From Solwaraspora sp. WMMA2056 (GTDB lineage: Bacteria > Actinomycetota > Actinomycetes > Mycobacteriales > Micromonosporaceae), in contig NZ_CP128360.1 of the NCBI RefSeq assembly GCF_030345095.1, forward strand, positions 4,774,001-4,838,000: a DNA stretch of 64,000 nt, given 5' to 3'. The notes below the pieces were generated by a model that did not search any database, was not told where the DNA came from, and saw nothing but the letters and a program-made list of their open reading frames with translations. Below, one piece after another: positions 56,923-64,000 of the stretch. Position 1 is the stretch's first letter. Each line of letters begins with the position of its first letter. Position numbers and translations under genes: made by a program.

Positions 56923-57475
56923 GGTCGGCCTCACCCCGGACGCTCTGGTGGACGCCGCGATCGCTCTCATCGACGAACACGGCGTCGACGCGCTGACGCT
57001 CAGCGCGCTCGCCGGCCGGGTCGGTGTCGCCGCCCCGTCGCTCTACAAGCACGTCGGCGGCGGGCTCACCGAACTGCGCGCCCTCGTCGCCGTACGGGTG
57101 CTCGACGAGGTCGCCGACGAACTCACCCGGCACACCCTCGGGCTGAGTCGCGACGCCGCCGTCGCCGCACTGATGCGCGCCAGCCGCGGCTACGTCCGCC
57201 GGCACCCGGCCCGCTGGGCGGCGATGCCGGCCGACCCGCTGAGCCAGCCGGCCACGGCCGCCGCCGGCACCCGGCTGCTGGAAGTGTTCCTCGCCGTACT
57301 GCGCGGCTACGGGCTGGACCCTGCCACGACGGTCCACGCCACCCGCTGCCTGCGGGCGACCGTGCACGGCTTCGTCGCGCTGGAGGTCGCCGGCGGCTTC
57401 GGCCTGCCGGAGGACCTGGAGCAGACCTACGACCGGCTCGTCGCCATGGTCGTCGCCAGCCTGCCGCGCGACTGA
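56915..57475 (+). CDS. TetR-family transcriptional regulator
   Basis: The 186-residue protein begins PRVGLTPDALVDAA, the usual start of a TetR subgroup (TetR_C_33-like), and has the helix-turn-helix LTLSALAGRVGVAAPSLYKHVG at about 27-50. The C-terminal helical domain should bind an unknown ligand. GTG 56915 lies inside a short leader ORF. Overlapping palindromes in the promoter suggest autorepression. The neighbouring divergent DUF2277 gene may also be a target. It converges on cobB. Confidence 0.88.
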   Translation: MPRVGLTPDALVDAAIALIDEHGVDALTLSALAGRVGVAAPSLYKHVGGGLTELRALVAVRVLDEVADELTRHTLGLSRDAAVAALMRASRGYVRRHPARWAAMPADPLSQPATAAAGTRLLEVFLAVLRGYGLDPATTVHATRCLRATVHGFVALEVAGGFGLPEDLEQTYDRLVAMVVASLPRD

Positions 57476-57509
57476 CCGGCGAGCGGACGGGCACGGCGCG
57501 GAGCAGCGG

Positions 57510-58910
57510 TCACCGCCGGCGCGCGGCGGCGACCAGCCGGGCCGCGATCTGCGGCCGCGCGGCCCAGTGCAGATGCAGGTACGACGCGTGCACCCCGGCG
57601 GTGACGAAACCCTCCGGCGCGCCACCACGCCACCCCCACGCCGCCGCCACGCCAGCGCGCGGCGACACCTCGGTACGGTGGAACTCATGCCCGGTCAGCC
57701 GGCTGCCGACCGGCACCGCCACGCTGTCGGTCAACGCCACCGCGTCGCGGTAGCCGAGGGTCAACCGGGGCGTCATCCGGGCGTCCGCCGGCAGCACCCC
57801 GCACATCGGAGCACCGTCGAGGGTGCGGCACAGCCACAGCAGGCCGGCACATTCGGCGACGACCGGCGCTCCGGTGGCGGCGACCGCCGCCACCTGCGAG
57901 CGCAACCCGGCGTTGGCGGTCAGCTCACCGGCGTACACCTCGGGGAAGCCGCCGCCGACGACCAGCGCCGCCGTGCCGGCGGGCAGTCGCTCGTCGCGGA
58001 CCGGATCGACGGTACGCACCTCGGCGCCGGCCGCCGTCAACAGCTCCACGGTCTCCGGGTAGCCGAAACTGAACGCCGGGCCGGCGGCGACCGCCACGAC
58101 CGGTCGGCGGTCGGTCGGCGCGCACCGCCCGGCAGCCACCGATCCGGCGTCGGCGTCGAGACCGGGGGCGACGGCGCGGACCGCCGCCGCCGGCGACCAG
58201 GCGTCGGCCGCCAGCGCGGGTGCGCGGCGCGCCACCGCCGCCACGGCGTCCAGGTCCACCGACGCGGCGACCAGCGTCGCCAACGCGTCGACCGAGGCGC
58301 GCGCCTCGACGGTGCGTTCGACCGCCGGCACCAGACCCAGGTGCCGCGACGGGGTGTCGACCGACGGCTGCCGGCGCAGCACGCCGAGCACCGGGGTACC
58401 GACCTCCTCACAGGCATCCCGCAGGACCTGCTCGTGCCGGTCGGAACCGACCCGGTTGAGGAGCACCCCGGCGATGTGGACCTGGCCGAACGACCGGAAG
58501 CCGTGCACCAGGGCGGCCACCGAACGGCTCTGCCCGGCCGCGTCGACGACCAGCAGTACGGGCGCGGCCAGCAGCGCCGCGACGTGCGCCGTGGAGCCGA
58601 GGTCGCCGGCGCCCACCCGGCCGTCGTAGAGACCCATCACACCCTCGACCACGGCCAGGTCGACGCCGGTGGCGCCGTGGGCGAACAGCGGCGCGACGAG
58701 GTCCTCGCCGACCAGGACCGGGTCCAGGTTGCGGCCCGGCCGACCGGAGGCGAGCGCGTGGTAGCCGGGATCGATGTAGTCCGGGCCGACCTTGAACCCG
58801 GCTACCCGGAGGCCGCGGGCGGCGAAGGCGGCGAGCAGGCCGGTGGCCACCGTGGTCTTGCCGTGGCCGGAACCGGGGGCGGCGATCACCAGCCGGGGTA
58901 CGGCTACCAC
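57510..58910 (-). CDS. cobB: Hydrogenobyrinic acid a,c-diamide synthase, CobB
   Basis: The 466-residue protein has an N-terminal ATP-binding dethiobiotin synthetase-like domain (APGSGHGKTTVATGL, VGPDYIDPGYH, VEGVMGLYDGR) and a C-terminal class I glutamine amidotransferase domain with the nucleophile in VVAECAGLLWLC and the histidine in GHEFHRTE. It amidates carboxylates a and c of hydrogenobyrinic acid using glutamine and ATP, in the aerobic pathway before cobalt insertion. GTG 58910 overlaps the cobO stop by 7 bp. It is the last gene of the riboswitch-controlled chlID-cobO-cobB operon. Confidence 0.95.
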   Translation of the reverse strand: MVAVPRLVIAAPGSGHGKTTVATGLLAAFAARGLRVAGFKVGPDYIDPGYHALASGRPGRNLDPVLVGEDLVAPLFAHGATGVDLAVVEGVMGLYDGRVGAGDLGSTAHVAALLAAPVLLVVDAAGQSRSVAALVHGFRSFGQVHIAGVLLNRVGSDRHEQVLRDACEEVGTPVLGVLRRQPSVDTPSRHLGLVPAVERTVEARASVDALATLVAASVDLDAVAAVARRAPALAADAWSPAAAVRAVAPGLDADAGSVAAGRCAPTDRRPVVAVAAGPAFSFGYPETVELLTAAGAEVRTVDPVRDERLPAGTAALVVGGGFPEVYAGELTANAGLRSQVAAVAATGAPVVAECAGLLWLCRTLDGAPMCGVLPADARMTPRLTLGYRDAVALTDSVAVPVGSRLTGHEFHRTEVSPRAGVAAAWGWRGGAPEGFVTAGVHASYLHLHWAARPQIAARLVAAARRR

Positions 58911-59506
58911 TCGATGCCCTGCTGGCCCTTGCGCCCGGCGTCCATCGGATGTTTGACCTTGGTCATCTCGGTGACCAGGTCGGCGAGGTCGATCAGCTCC
59001 GGCGCGGCGTTACGGCCGGTGATCACCACATGCTGGCTGCCCGGCCGCTGCCGCAGCACGGACACCACCTCGGCGACGTCGATCCACCCCCAGGTGATCG
59101 GATAGGTGAACTCGTCCAGCACGTAGAACCGGTACGCCTCGGCGGCCAGATCCCGCCGGATCTGCGCCCAGCCTTCGGCGGCCTCGGCGGCGTGGTCGCG
59201 TTCGGTGCCGGGGCGCTGGATCCAGGACCAGCCCTCCCCCATCTTGTGCCAGGTCACCGGCGCTCCCTGGCCCGAGGCACCGAGGGTACGCAGGGCCGCC
59301 TCCTCGCCTACCTTCCACTTCGGAGACTTGACGAACTGGTAGACCACCACCGGCCAGCCGGCCGACCAGGCCCGCAACGCCATGCCGAACGCCGCCGTCG
59401 ACTTGCCCTTACCCGGCCCGGTGTGCACGGCGAGCACCGGCTGGCGACGCCGGGCCCGGGTGGTCAGCCCGTCGTCGGGGACATGTTCCGGTTTACCCTG
59501 TGGCAT
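58904..59506 (-). CDS. cobO: Cob(I)yrinic acid a,c-diamide adenosyltransferase, CobO
   Basis: The 200-residue protein has a Walker A GPGKGKSTAAFGMALRAW near residue 30, VYQFVKSPKW, GEGWSW and VLDEFTYPITWGW, which together identify CobO/BtuR-type corrinoid adenosyltransferases. It transfers the 5'-deoxyadenosyl group of ATP to Co(I) corrinoids. ATG 59506 overlaps the chelatase stop as TGATG, so the start upstream in the open frame is not used. Confidence 0.95.
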   Translation of the reverse strand: MPQGKPEHVPDDGLTTRARRRQPVLAVHTGPGKGKSTAAFGMALRAWSAGWPVVVYQFVKSPKWKVGEEAALRTLGASGQGAPVTWHKMGEGWSWIQRPGTERDHAAEAAEGWAQIRRDLAAEAYRFYVLDEFTYPITWGWIDVAEVVSVLRQRPGSQHVVITGRNAAPELIDLADLVTEMTKVKHPMDAGRKGQQGIEW

Positions 59507-61530
59507 CAGGCAGCCCTCCGCCGGTCGTGGACCTGTGAACCCGCCGCCGACAGCGCGGCCAGCGGCAGCCACTGCGCGGTGAAGCCGGCAGCGAGCCGGC
59601 GGGCCAGACCGAGCCGCACCGGGCCGGCCTCGCAGTCGAGCACCACCATCGGGGTGCCGGCGAGCAACGGCACCAGCGTCGTCGGATCCGGGCCGGCAGT
59701 CGCCCGCCCGTCGGTGACCAGCAGAACCAGCGGCCGGCGACGCGGATCCCGACGGCGCTCGGCGGCGACGGTGGTCGCGGCGGCGCGCAACCCGGCGGCA
59801 ATGGGGGTACGCCCCCCGGTGCGCAGCTGCGCCAACCGGGTGACAGCGACCTCGTGGCTGCTGGTCGGCGGCAGCACCAGGTCGGCACCCGTACCCCGAA
59901 AGGTGATCATCCCGACCCGGTCACGCCGGTGGTACGCGTCGCGCAGCAGCGACAGCACGGCGGTCTTGACCACGCTCATCCGGTGCCGGGCCGCCATCGA
60001 TCCCGAGGCGTCGACCACGAACAGGATCAGATTCGCCTCCGTGCCGACGAAGCGGGCCTGACGCAGATCGGCGGGGACGATCCGCCGGCCACCACGCGAC
60101 GCGGTGGCCCGCACCGTGGCCGGCAGATGCAGGGCCGGCGCCCGTCCGGTCGGGGCCGTGTCGCCGACCAGCCGGCCCCGGTCCGCGTGGGCGACCGACC
60201 GCCGGCCGGGTGTGCCGCCGTCGCCGAGTCCGGGCAGCCTCAGCGTCCGGGGCCGGTACGCCGGGCCGGCCGCCGCCGGGGCGGTCGCCGATCCGGCTGT
60301 GCTGTCGTCGTCGCGGTCGGCACCCTCCCGGCCGGCACGGCTCTGACCTTCACGGCCGTCGCGGCGGGCACCCTCCTGGCCGTCGTGGCCTTCACCGTCA
60401 CGGCCGTCGCCGCCGCCGTCGGCCGCCTGCGGTGGGGGTCCGTCCGCGCGGGTCGGCGGCGTACCGTCCGGCGGTGCGGGACGTCCCGGGGGCGGAGGTG
60501 CGGGGTCCGGATCGTCGTCGGGACACTCGTCACGCAACACCTCGTCGAGACGCTGCGCGTCGGCACCGGGCGGATCCAGCGGATCCCGTCGCCGCCGGTG
60601 TGGCAGGGCCAGCCGTGCGGCGTCGGCGACCTCGGCGGCGCTGACCGCCGGCAGGTCACGCCAGGCGGCCAGGGCCACGGCGGCACGGGCCATCACGATG
60701 TCCGCCCGCAGCCCGTCCACCTGGTACGCCAGACAGATCCGGGCGATCCGGTCGATCTCCGCGTCCGGCAGGGTCACCGCCGGCAGGGCGGACCGCGCCA
60801 CGCGTACCCGCTGTGCGAGGTCGTCGTCGGCGGACCGCCAGCGGGCCGCGAAGGCCGCCGGGTCGGCCTCGTACGCCAGCCGCCGACGCACCACCTCGGC
60901 CCGGTCGGCCACCTGCGTCGGCGCGGTCACCGAGACGACCAACCCGAAGCGGTCCAACAGCTGCGGGCGCGGCTCCCCCTCCTCCGGGTTCATCGTGCCG
61001 ACCAGCAGGAACCGGGCGGCGTGGCTGACCGACACCCCGTCGCGTTCGACGTGCGCGCGACCCATGGCCGCCGCGTCCAGCAGCAAATCGACCAGGTGGT
61101 CCGGCAGCAGGTTGACCTCGTCGACGTAGAGCAGGCCCCGGTGCGCGGCGGCGAGCAGCCCCGGCTCGTACGCCTTCACCCCGGCGCTGAGTACCCGCTG
61201 AATGTCCAACGTCCCGACCACCCGGTCCTCGGTGGCACCGACCGGCAACTCGACCAGCGCCGCCGGCCCGCGTCGGGCGGTGATCGGCCCAGTGTGCGGA
61301 CCATCGGGGCAGGCCGGGTCGGTGGCCGCCGGGTCGCAGCCGAACCGGCAGCCGGCGACCCGATCGACCGGCGGCAGCAGGCTGGCCAGGGCCCGGACCA
61401 TCGTCGACTTCGCGGTGCCCTTCTCGCCACGGATCAGCACCCCGCCGATGCCGGGGTGCACCGCCGCGAGCAGCAGGGCCTGCCGCAGCTCGGGCAGGCC
61501 GACGATGGCGGTGAACGGGTACGGCGTCAT
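59506..61530 (-). CDS. ChlID-type cobaltochelatase subunit (AAA+ and VWA fused)
   Basis: The 674-residue protein joins an AAA+ ATPase (about 1-330: RGEKGTAKSTMVRAL, VDEVNLLPDHLVDLLLDAA, GTMNPEEGEPRPQLLDRFG), a charged Pro/Asp/Gly-rich linker (about 345-430), and a C-terminal VWA domain with MIDAS residues in VVDASGSMAARHRMS and VLLVTDGRAT. A cysteine cluster (CRFGC to ACPDG) follows Walker A, as in relatives. It resembles magnesium chelatase BchI plus BchD, but the setting (cobO, cobB, cobalamin riboswitch, CobN elsewhere) makes it the motor partner of CobN. ATG 61530 overlaps the stop of an 8-codon leader ORF. Confidence 0.9.
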   Translation of the reverse strand: MTPYPFTAIVGLPELRQALLLAAVHPGIGGVLIRGEKGTAKSTMVRALASLLPPVDRVAGCRFGCDPAATDPACPDGPHTGPITARRGPAALVELPVGATEDRVVGTLDIQRVLSAGVKAYEPGLLAAAHRGLLYVDEVNLLPDHLVDLLLDAAAMGRAHVERDGVSVSHAARFLLVGTMNPEEGEPRPQLLDRFGLVVSVTAPTQVADRAEVVRRRLAYEADPAAFAARWRSADDDLAQRVRVARSALPAVTLPDAEIDRIARICLAYQVDGLRADIVMARAAVALAAWRDLPAVSAAEVADAARLALPHRRRRDPLDPPGADAQRLDEVLRDECPDDDPDPAPPPPGRPAPPDGTPPTRADGPPPQAADGGGDGRDGEGHDGQEGARRDGREGQSRAGREGADRDDDSTAGSATAPAAAGPAYRPRTLRLPGLGDGGTPGRRSVAHADRGRLVGDTAPTGRAPALHLPATVRATASRGGRRIVPADLRQARFVGTEANLILFVVDASGSMAARHRMSVVKTAVLSLLRDAYHRRDRVGMITFRGTGADLVLPPTSSHEVAVTRLAQLRTGGRTPIAAGLRAAATTVAAERRRDPRRRPLVLLVTDGRATAGPDPTTLVPLLAGTPMVVLDCEAGPVRLGLARRLAAGFTAQWLPLAALSAAGSQVHDRRRAA

Positions 61531-61553
61531 GCCGGGCACCGACTGGTGCGCAT
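61527..61553 (-). CDS. 8-codon leader ORF between riboswitch and chelatase gene (putative)
   Basis: On the minus strand GGAAGGG, an ideal ribosome binding site, is followed 7 nt later by ATG 61553 and a frame coding MRTSRCPA that ends in TGA 61529-61527. That TGA overlaps the chelatase ATG (61530) as ATGA. The chelatase gene has no ribosome binding site of its own at ATG 61530 or GTG 61539. So the riboswitch probably controls initiation at this short frame, and the chelatase is translated by coupling. Confidence 0.6.
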   Translation of the reverse strand: MRTSRCPA

Positions 61554-61601
61554 GGTGAATCCCTTCCGCGGGTGTCCACGCCCGCGTGCCGGTGGACCAG
61601 G

Positions 61602-61750
61602 GAGCGGCCGGAGTCTCCTGGCTGCCGGATCGACATCACGTCCCGAGCCTTCCCGCCGTCGTGGCAGTGGCTGTCTCATGGGGACGTGACTCCCCGGTCA
61701 CAGTGGCGGGACCGCCCCGGATTCGCACCGGGTTCCTCCGCGTACCGCTC
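61602..61750 (-). promoter_or_regulatory. Cobalamin riboswitch upstream of the chelatase-cobO-cobB operon
   Basis: On the minus strand the order is CCCGGTGCGAATCCGGGGCG, GGTCCCGCCACTGTGACCGG, GGCGGGAAGGCTCGGG and the B12 box GCAGCCAGGAGACTCC. Arms GAGCGG (61750-61745) and CCGCTC (61607-61602) close P1. The leader ORF ribosome binding site lies about 35 nt beyond P1, with a GTCCAC/GTGGAC hairpin between. Confidence 0.93.
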
Positions 61751-61863
61751 GTGCCGGCCATGCTCCCCCACCACTCGGGTCACCGTCAATGTGGCCCCGG
61801 TCCCTGCGCTGGTCGTGGCGGTGGGCATTGTCCGGCCGGGCGGACCGGCGGTACGCTGCGCGG

Positions 61864-62015
61864 GCCACGGTGTTCGGGAAGCCGGTGTGATTCCGGCGTG
61901 GTCCTCGCCACTGTGACCGGGGAGTGTCCGTTCCACCACGCCACTGGGCCGACGAAGACGGCTTGGGAAGGCGGGACGGCCGCGACGATCCGGGAGCCAG
62001 GAGACCGGCCGTGGC
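61864..62015 (+). promoter_or_regulatory. Cobalamin riboswitch upstream of cbtB-cbtA
   Basis: The plus strand shows GGAAGCCGGTGTGATTCCGG, GGTCCTCGCCACTGTGACCG, GGGAAGGCGGG and the B12 box GAGCCAGGAGACC. GCCACGG (61864-61870) and CCGTGGC (62009-62015) form P1. The cbtB ribosome binding site GAGAGGA lies at 62044-62050. It is divergent from the riboswitch at 61602-61750, with 113 bp between the two P1 stems. Confidence 0.93.
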
Positions 62016-62059
62016 ACGCACCGCATCGCCACGAGGCATGGACGAGAGGATTCCCTGGC

Positions 62060-62260
62060 ATGACTGCACCTTCTGTCGGCGGCGAGGTCACCACCCCCGC
62101 CATCCGCGTACCGCTGGCCGGCTGGCTGCTGGCCGCCGTCGCGGCGGTCGTCATCTACCTGGTCGCGCAGGACAACGGGCTGGTGCTGGCCGGCGCCGCC
62201 GAGTTCGTGCACGAGTTCACCCACGACGGCCGGCACGCCCTCGGCGTCCCGTGCCACTGA
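62060..62260 (+). CDS. cbtB: Cobalt transporter small subunit CbtB
   Basis: The 66-residue protein has one membrane span (about 20-38) and a histidine-rich end, HEFTHDGRHALGVPCH, which is the mark of CbtB. CbtB and CbtA form a predicted cobalt uptake system that is usually under B12 riboswitches; the histidines probably bind cobalt at the outer face. GAGAGGA lies 9 nt before ATG 62060. cbtA follows after 16 bp. Confidence 0.92.
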   Translation: MTAPSVGGEVTTPAIRVPLAGWLLAAVAAVVIYLVAQDNGLVLAGAAEFVHEFTHDGRHALGVPCH

Positions 62261-62276
62261 GCGGGGGTCGGCTCAC

Positions 62277-63035
62277 ATGAGCGGTCACCCGTTCGGCACC
62301 GTACTGCGTCGTGGTCTGCTCGCCGGGCTCGCCGCCGGGGTGGCCGGCGCGGCGGCGGCCCTGCTGATCGTCGAACCCCGGATCGAATCGGCGCTGGTCG
62401 TCGAGGAGGGCCGGGCCGCGCCGGGCGGCGGCGGGCACGGCCACGAGGAGGAACTGGTCAGCCGGGGCGTGCAGGTCCTCGGTGGACTCGTCGCGACCGT
62501 CGCGGTCGAGGTCTGCCTGGCGGTGATCGTCGCCGTGGTCTTCGGCGCGACCCGGCACCTGCTGCCCGGCCGCGACGACTTCCGCCGGGTCGGGCTGCTG
62601 GCCGGGCTCGGCTTCGTCGTGGTGGCGTTGCTGCCGGCCATCCGTTTCCCGGCGAACCCGCCCGGCGTCGGTGACCCCGACACCGTCAACCAACGCACCG
62701 GCCAGTACCTGTCGTTCATCGTCGCGGCGGCGGCGGTCACCTGGCTGGCTCTGCTGGTGCACCGGCGGCTGGCCGCCTGGTCGCGGCCCGCGCCGTACCG
62801 GGCCGTGGTCGCGACGGTCGTCGCCGTCGTCGGCTACACGCTGCTGCTGACGCTCTGGCCGGCAACCGGCGTCGAGGTGCCGGGCGACATCCCGGCGGCG
62901 CTGCTGTGGGAGTTCCGCCTGGCGTCACTGGCACAGCTCGCCACGATGTGGACGGTCCTCGGGGTGGTGTTCGGGCTGCTGCTCACCCCCGCCCGCGCCG
63001 GCCACCGGCGGCCGGTCACCGCCGACGTCGCGTGA
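62277..63035 (+). CDS. cbtA: Cobalt transporter subunit CbtA
   Basis: The 252-residue protein has five or six membrane spans (about 10-32, 68-92, 104-122, 140-160, 170-190, 213-235). It has a histidine/glutamate-rich external loop GGGGHGHEEEL near residue 52 and the conserved ALLPAIRFPANPPGVGDPDT and FRLASL segments of CbtA. It is the main membrane subunit of the CbtAB cobalt uptake system. GTGA overlap couples it to the next gene. Confidence 0.92.
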   Translation: MSGHPFGTVLRRGLLAGLAAGVAGAAAALLIVEPRIESALVVEEGRAAPGGGGHGHEEELVSRGVQVLGGLVATVAVEVCLAVIVAVVFGATRHLLPGRDDFRRVGLLAGLGFVVVALLPAIRFPANPPGVGDPDTVNQRTGQYLSFIVAAAAVTWLALLVHRRLAAWSRPAPYRAVVATVVAVVGYTLLLTLWPATGVEVPGDIPAALLWEFRLASLAQLATMWTVLGVVFGLLLTPARAGHRRPVTADVA

Positions 63036-63424
63036 CGGAGGGTGCCGACGCCGCACGTACACCACTGGGGCAGTCGGCCCGGGTGACGGTCTGCCGGGGA
63101 TGCTGTTGCGGTACCCGCCGCAAGCACCCCGACGTGGACCATGACCGCCAGCTCGACGTTCTGCGCACGGCCGGAGCGGTGCAGGTGTCAGAGTGCCTGA
63201 ATGCCTGCGACCGGTCCAACGTGGTCGTGGTCCAGCCGGCACCACTGGCGCGTCTGCTGGGGGCCCGGCCGGTCTGGCTGGGCGGGGTGCTCGACGACGC
63301 GGCGGTGTCCGCCGTCGCGCGGTGGGTCACCGCCGGCGGACCGGGGCTGGCCGCGCCTCCCGACCAACTCACCGGGCTGCGGTTCGCCGCCCCCCGGTGG
63401 GGCAGGTCGACCCCGGAGTCCTGA
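63032..63424 (+). CDS. Thioredoxin-like [2Fe-2S] ferredoxin-domain protein of the cobalt operon
   Basis: GTG 63032 overlaps the cbtA stop as GTGA. The 130-residue protein has VTVCRGCCCGT near residue 20 and SECLNACDRSNVVVVQPA near 60, the four-cysteine arrangement of thioredoxin-like [2Fe-2S] ferredoxins (as in the NuoE fold), here with an extra cysteine in the first motif. Such proteins often follow cbtBA or other cobalamin genes in actinobacteria. It may donate electrons for corrinoid reduction or handle cobalt; neither is shown. Confidence 0.8.
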   Translation: MTEGADAARTPLGQSARVTVCRGCCCGTRRKHPDVDHDRQLDVLRTAGAVQVSECLNACDRSNVVVVQPAPLARLLGARPVWLGGVLDDAAVSAVARWVTAGGPGLAAPPDQLTGLRFAAPRWGRSTPES

Positions 63425-63448
63425 CGACGTCGCGCCGTCGCCGGCCGC

Positions 63449-63510
63449 CGTTGCCTGCCAGCCGCGCCGCCGTTGCTTGCCAGCCGAGTGGTCGCGGCTG
63501 GCAAGCAACG
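63449..63510 (+). terminator. Strong hairpin built from three copies of a 16-mer
   Basis: CGTTGCTTGCCAGCCG (63471-63486) and its exact complement CGGCTGGCAAGCAACG (63495-63510) form a 16-bp stem with an 8-nt loop. A further direct copy with one mismatch, CGTTGCCTGCCAGCCG, stands at 63449-63464 and can compete for the same arm. The position, 24 bp after the ferredoxin gene, fits a terminator of the cbt operon; no T-run follows. Confidence 0.7.
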
Positions 63511-63581
63511 CCCCCGAACGTTCACCTGCCTGCACGACGGTCGTCCGTCCCGGGCGGTTGCGGCAAGTTCCGTCCCGAACT

Positions 63582-63601
63582 GGTTGCATGATTGTGCAAC
63601 C
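63582..63601. promoter_or_regulatory. Candidate 20-bp operator upstream of the terminal regulator gene
   Basis: GGTTGCA-TGATTG-TGCAACC has perfect 7-bp arms and lies 48 bp before ATG 63649. The regulator encoded downstream, or another, may bind it. Confidence 0.45.
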
Positions 63602-63648
63602 GCCCCGAGCCGTGGGCTTCTCCACGACCGCATGGCTGTGTTGAGCTG

Positions 63649-64000
63649 ATGTCTGTGACACGGGGAACGCGGACCATCACGACACACGACGCGACGGCGG
63701 TTCCACAGCTGACCAGGTGGGGCGTGTCGCCCGACGCCGACCTCGTCTTCCGGGCGCTGACCATGTTCGGCGCACGCGACGACGAGGAACTCGCTCACGA
63801 GCTGGGATTGGCACGCAAACGGGTCAAGGTCGCACTCGACGAGCTGACCAGCTGGTCGGCGGCGGGGGTGGCGGCTGGCGGCCGGTGGCGAGCGGCACCG
63901 GCCGGCACGGTCCTCGCCCGGCTACGCCAGCCCACCCGACCGGTACGGCGGCGCGACATCTGGCGCCAGCACTTCCGTGCGATGCACGGCATCGACCTGC
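63649..64000 (+). CDS. N-terminus of a helix-turn-helix regulator (partial)
   Basis: From ATG 63649 the frame stays open for 117 codons to the window end. Residues 28-95 form a TrmB/LuxR-associated winged helix: WGVSPDADLVFRALTMFG, ELAHELGLARKRVKVALDELTSW. Actinobacterial regulators of this type usually continue to a C-terminal LuxR helix-turn-helix, which lies outside the window. No strong ribosome binding site is visible. A perfect inverted repeat lies 48 bp upstream. Confidence 0.65.
   Translation, partial: MSVTRGTRTITTHDATAVPQLTRWGVSPDADLVFRALTMFGARDDEELAHELGLARKRVKVALDELTSWSAAGVAAGGRWRAAPAGTVLARLRQPTRPVRRRDIWRQHFRAMHGIDL

Noticed and set aside
62038-62280. ATG between the cbt riboswitch and cbtB as a leader ORF
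   Set aside because: Unlike the chelatase leader it has no properly spaced ribosome binding site and runs through cbtB in another frame without a short stop.

Overview
The window is very GC-rich (above 70% by eye) and densely packed, with many GTG starts, 4-base ATGA/GTGA overlaps and leaderless starts. The gene set (LuxR/MalT-type regulator, DUF2795, DUF2277, CobIJ fusion, ChlID-type chelatase subunit, cobalamin riboswitches) points to a high-GC actinobacterium, probably Micromonosporaceae. The family assignment is inference. I see no insertion sequence, prophage, CRISPR array, tRNA or rRNA; this is chromosome rather than an island.

Layout. 1-3.7 kb: end of a methyltransferase/small membrane protein operon, a HelD-type RNA polymerase recycling ATPase and an OsmC protein. 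3.7-10 kb: signalling block with a GGDEF/degenerate-EAL protein, a CarH-like B12-binding sensor translationally coupled to a PAS-GAF-SpoIIE phosphatase, and a STAS anti-sigma antagonist interrupted by an amber codon. 10-28.5 kb: envelope and stress genes, namely GT4 glycosyltransferase, peroxiredoxin, LuxR-ATPase regulator, triple-BON protein, MscS channel, solitary Hsp70, DUF2795, a BON-methyltransferase fusion, an intracellular subtilase with an alpha/beta hydrolase, and a CtpI-like giant P-type ATPase with DUF1345. 28.6-33.6 kb: a redox operon (ferric-reductase-like cytochrome b plus a NuoF-ferredoxin flavoprotein) and a secreted protein with a near-perfect internal 282-bp duplication.

34.7-44.8 kb and 57.5-63.4 kb hold two halves of the aerobic (oxygen-dependent) cobalamin pathway. 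cobL-cobM-cobK run forward into cobG-cobH-cobIJ running backward; cobN follows a cobalamin riboswitch. The second half has the ChlID chelatase subunit, cobO and cobB on the minus strand and cbtB-cbtA-[2Fe-2S] protein on the plus strand, each side headed by its own riboswitch. Cobalt uptake (CbtAB), insertion (CobN with ChlID), ring methylation/contraction, a,c-amidation and adenosylation can thus be shut down together when cobalamin is plentiful. The B12-binding sensor at 6.5 kb would consume the product of the same pathway.

Between them (44.9-57.5 kb) lie a pirin, a chitin-active LPMO, an MFS exporter, a DUF4352 lipoprotein-like protein, a GHL10 hydrolase, a Sel1-repeat protein, an RmlD-like reductase, a NarL-type two-component pair, DUF2306, an RlpA-like secreted protein, DUF2277 and a TetR regulator. 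The window ends inside a helix-turn-helix regulator.

Most distinctive observations: the B12 sensor/SpoIIE phosphatase pair with its broken STAS partner; an 8-codon leader ORF between a cobalamin riboswitch and the chelatase gene; a 14-codon leaderless ORF overlapping the tetR start; a recurring TANNNT-6/7 nt-start leaderless promoter pattern; and a terminator hairpin built from the stop codons of two converging genes.
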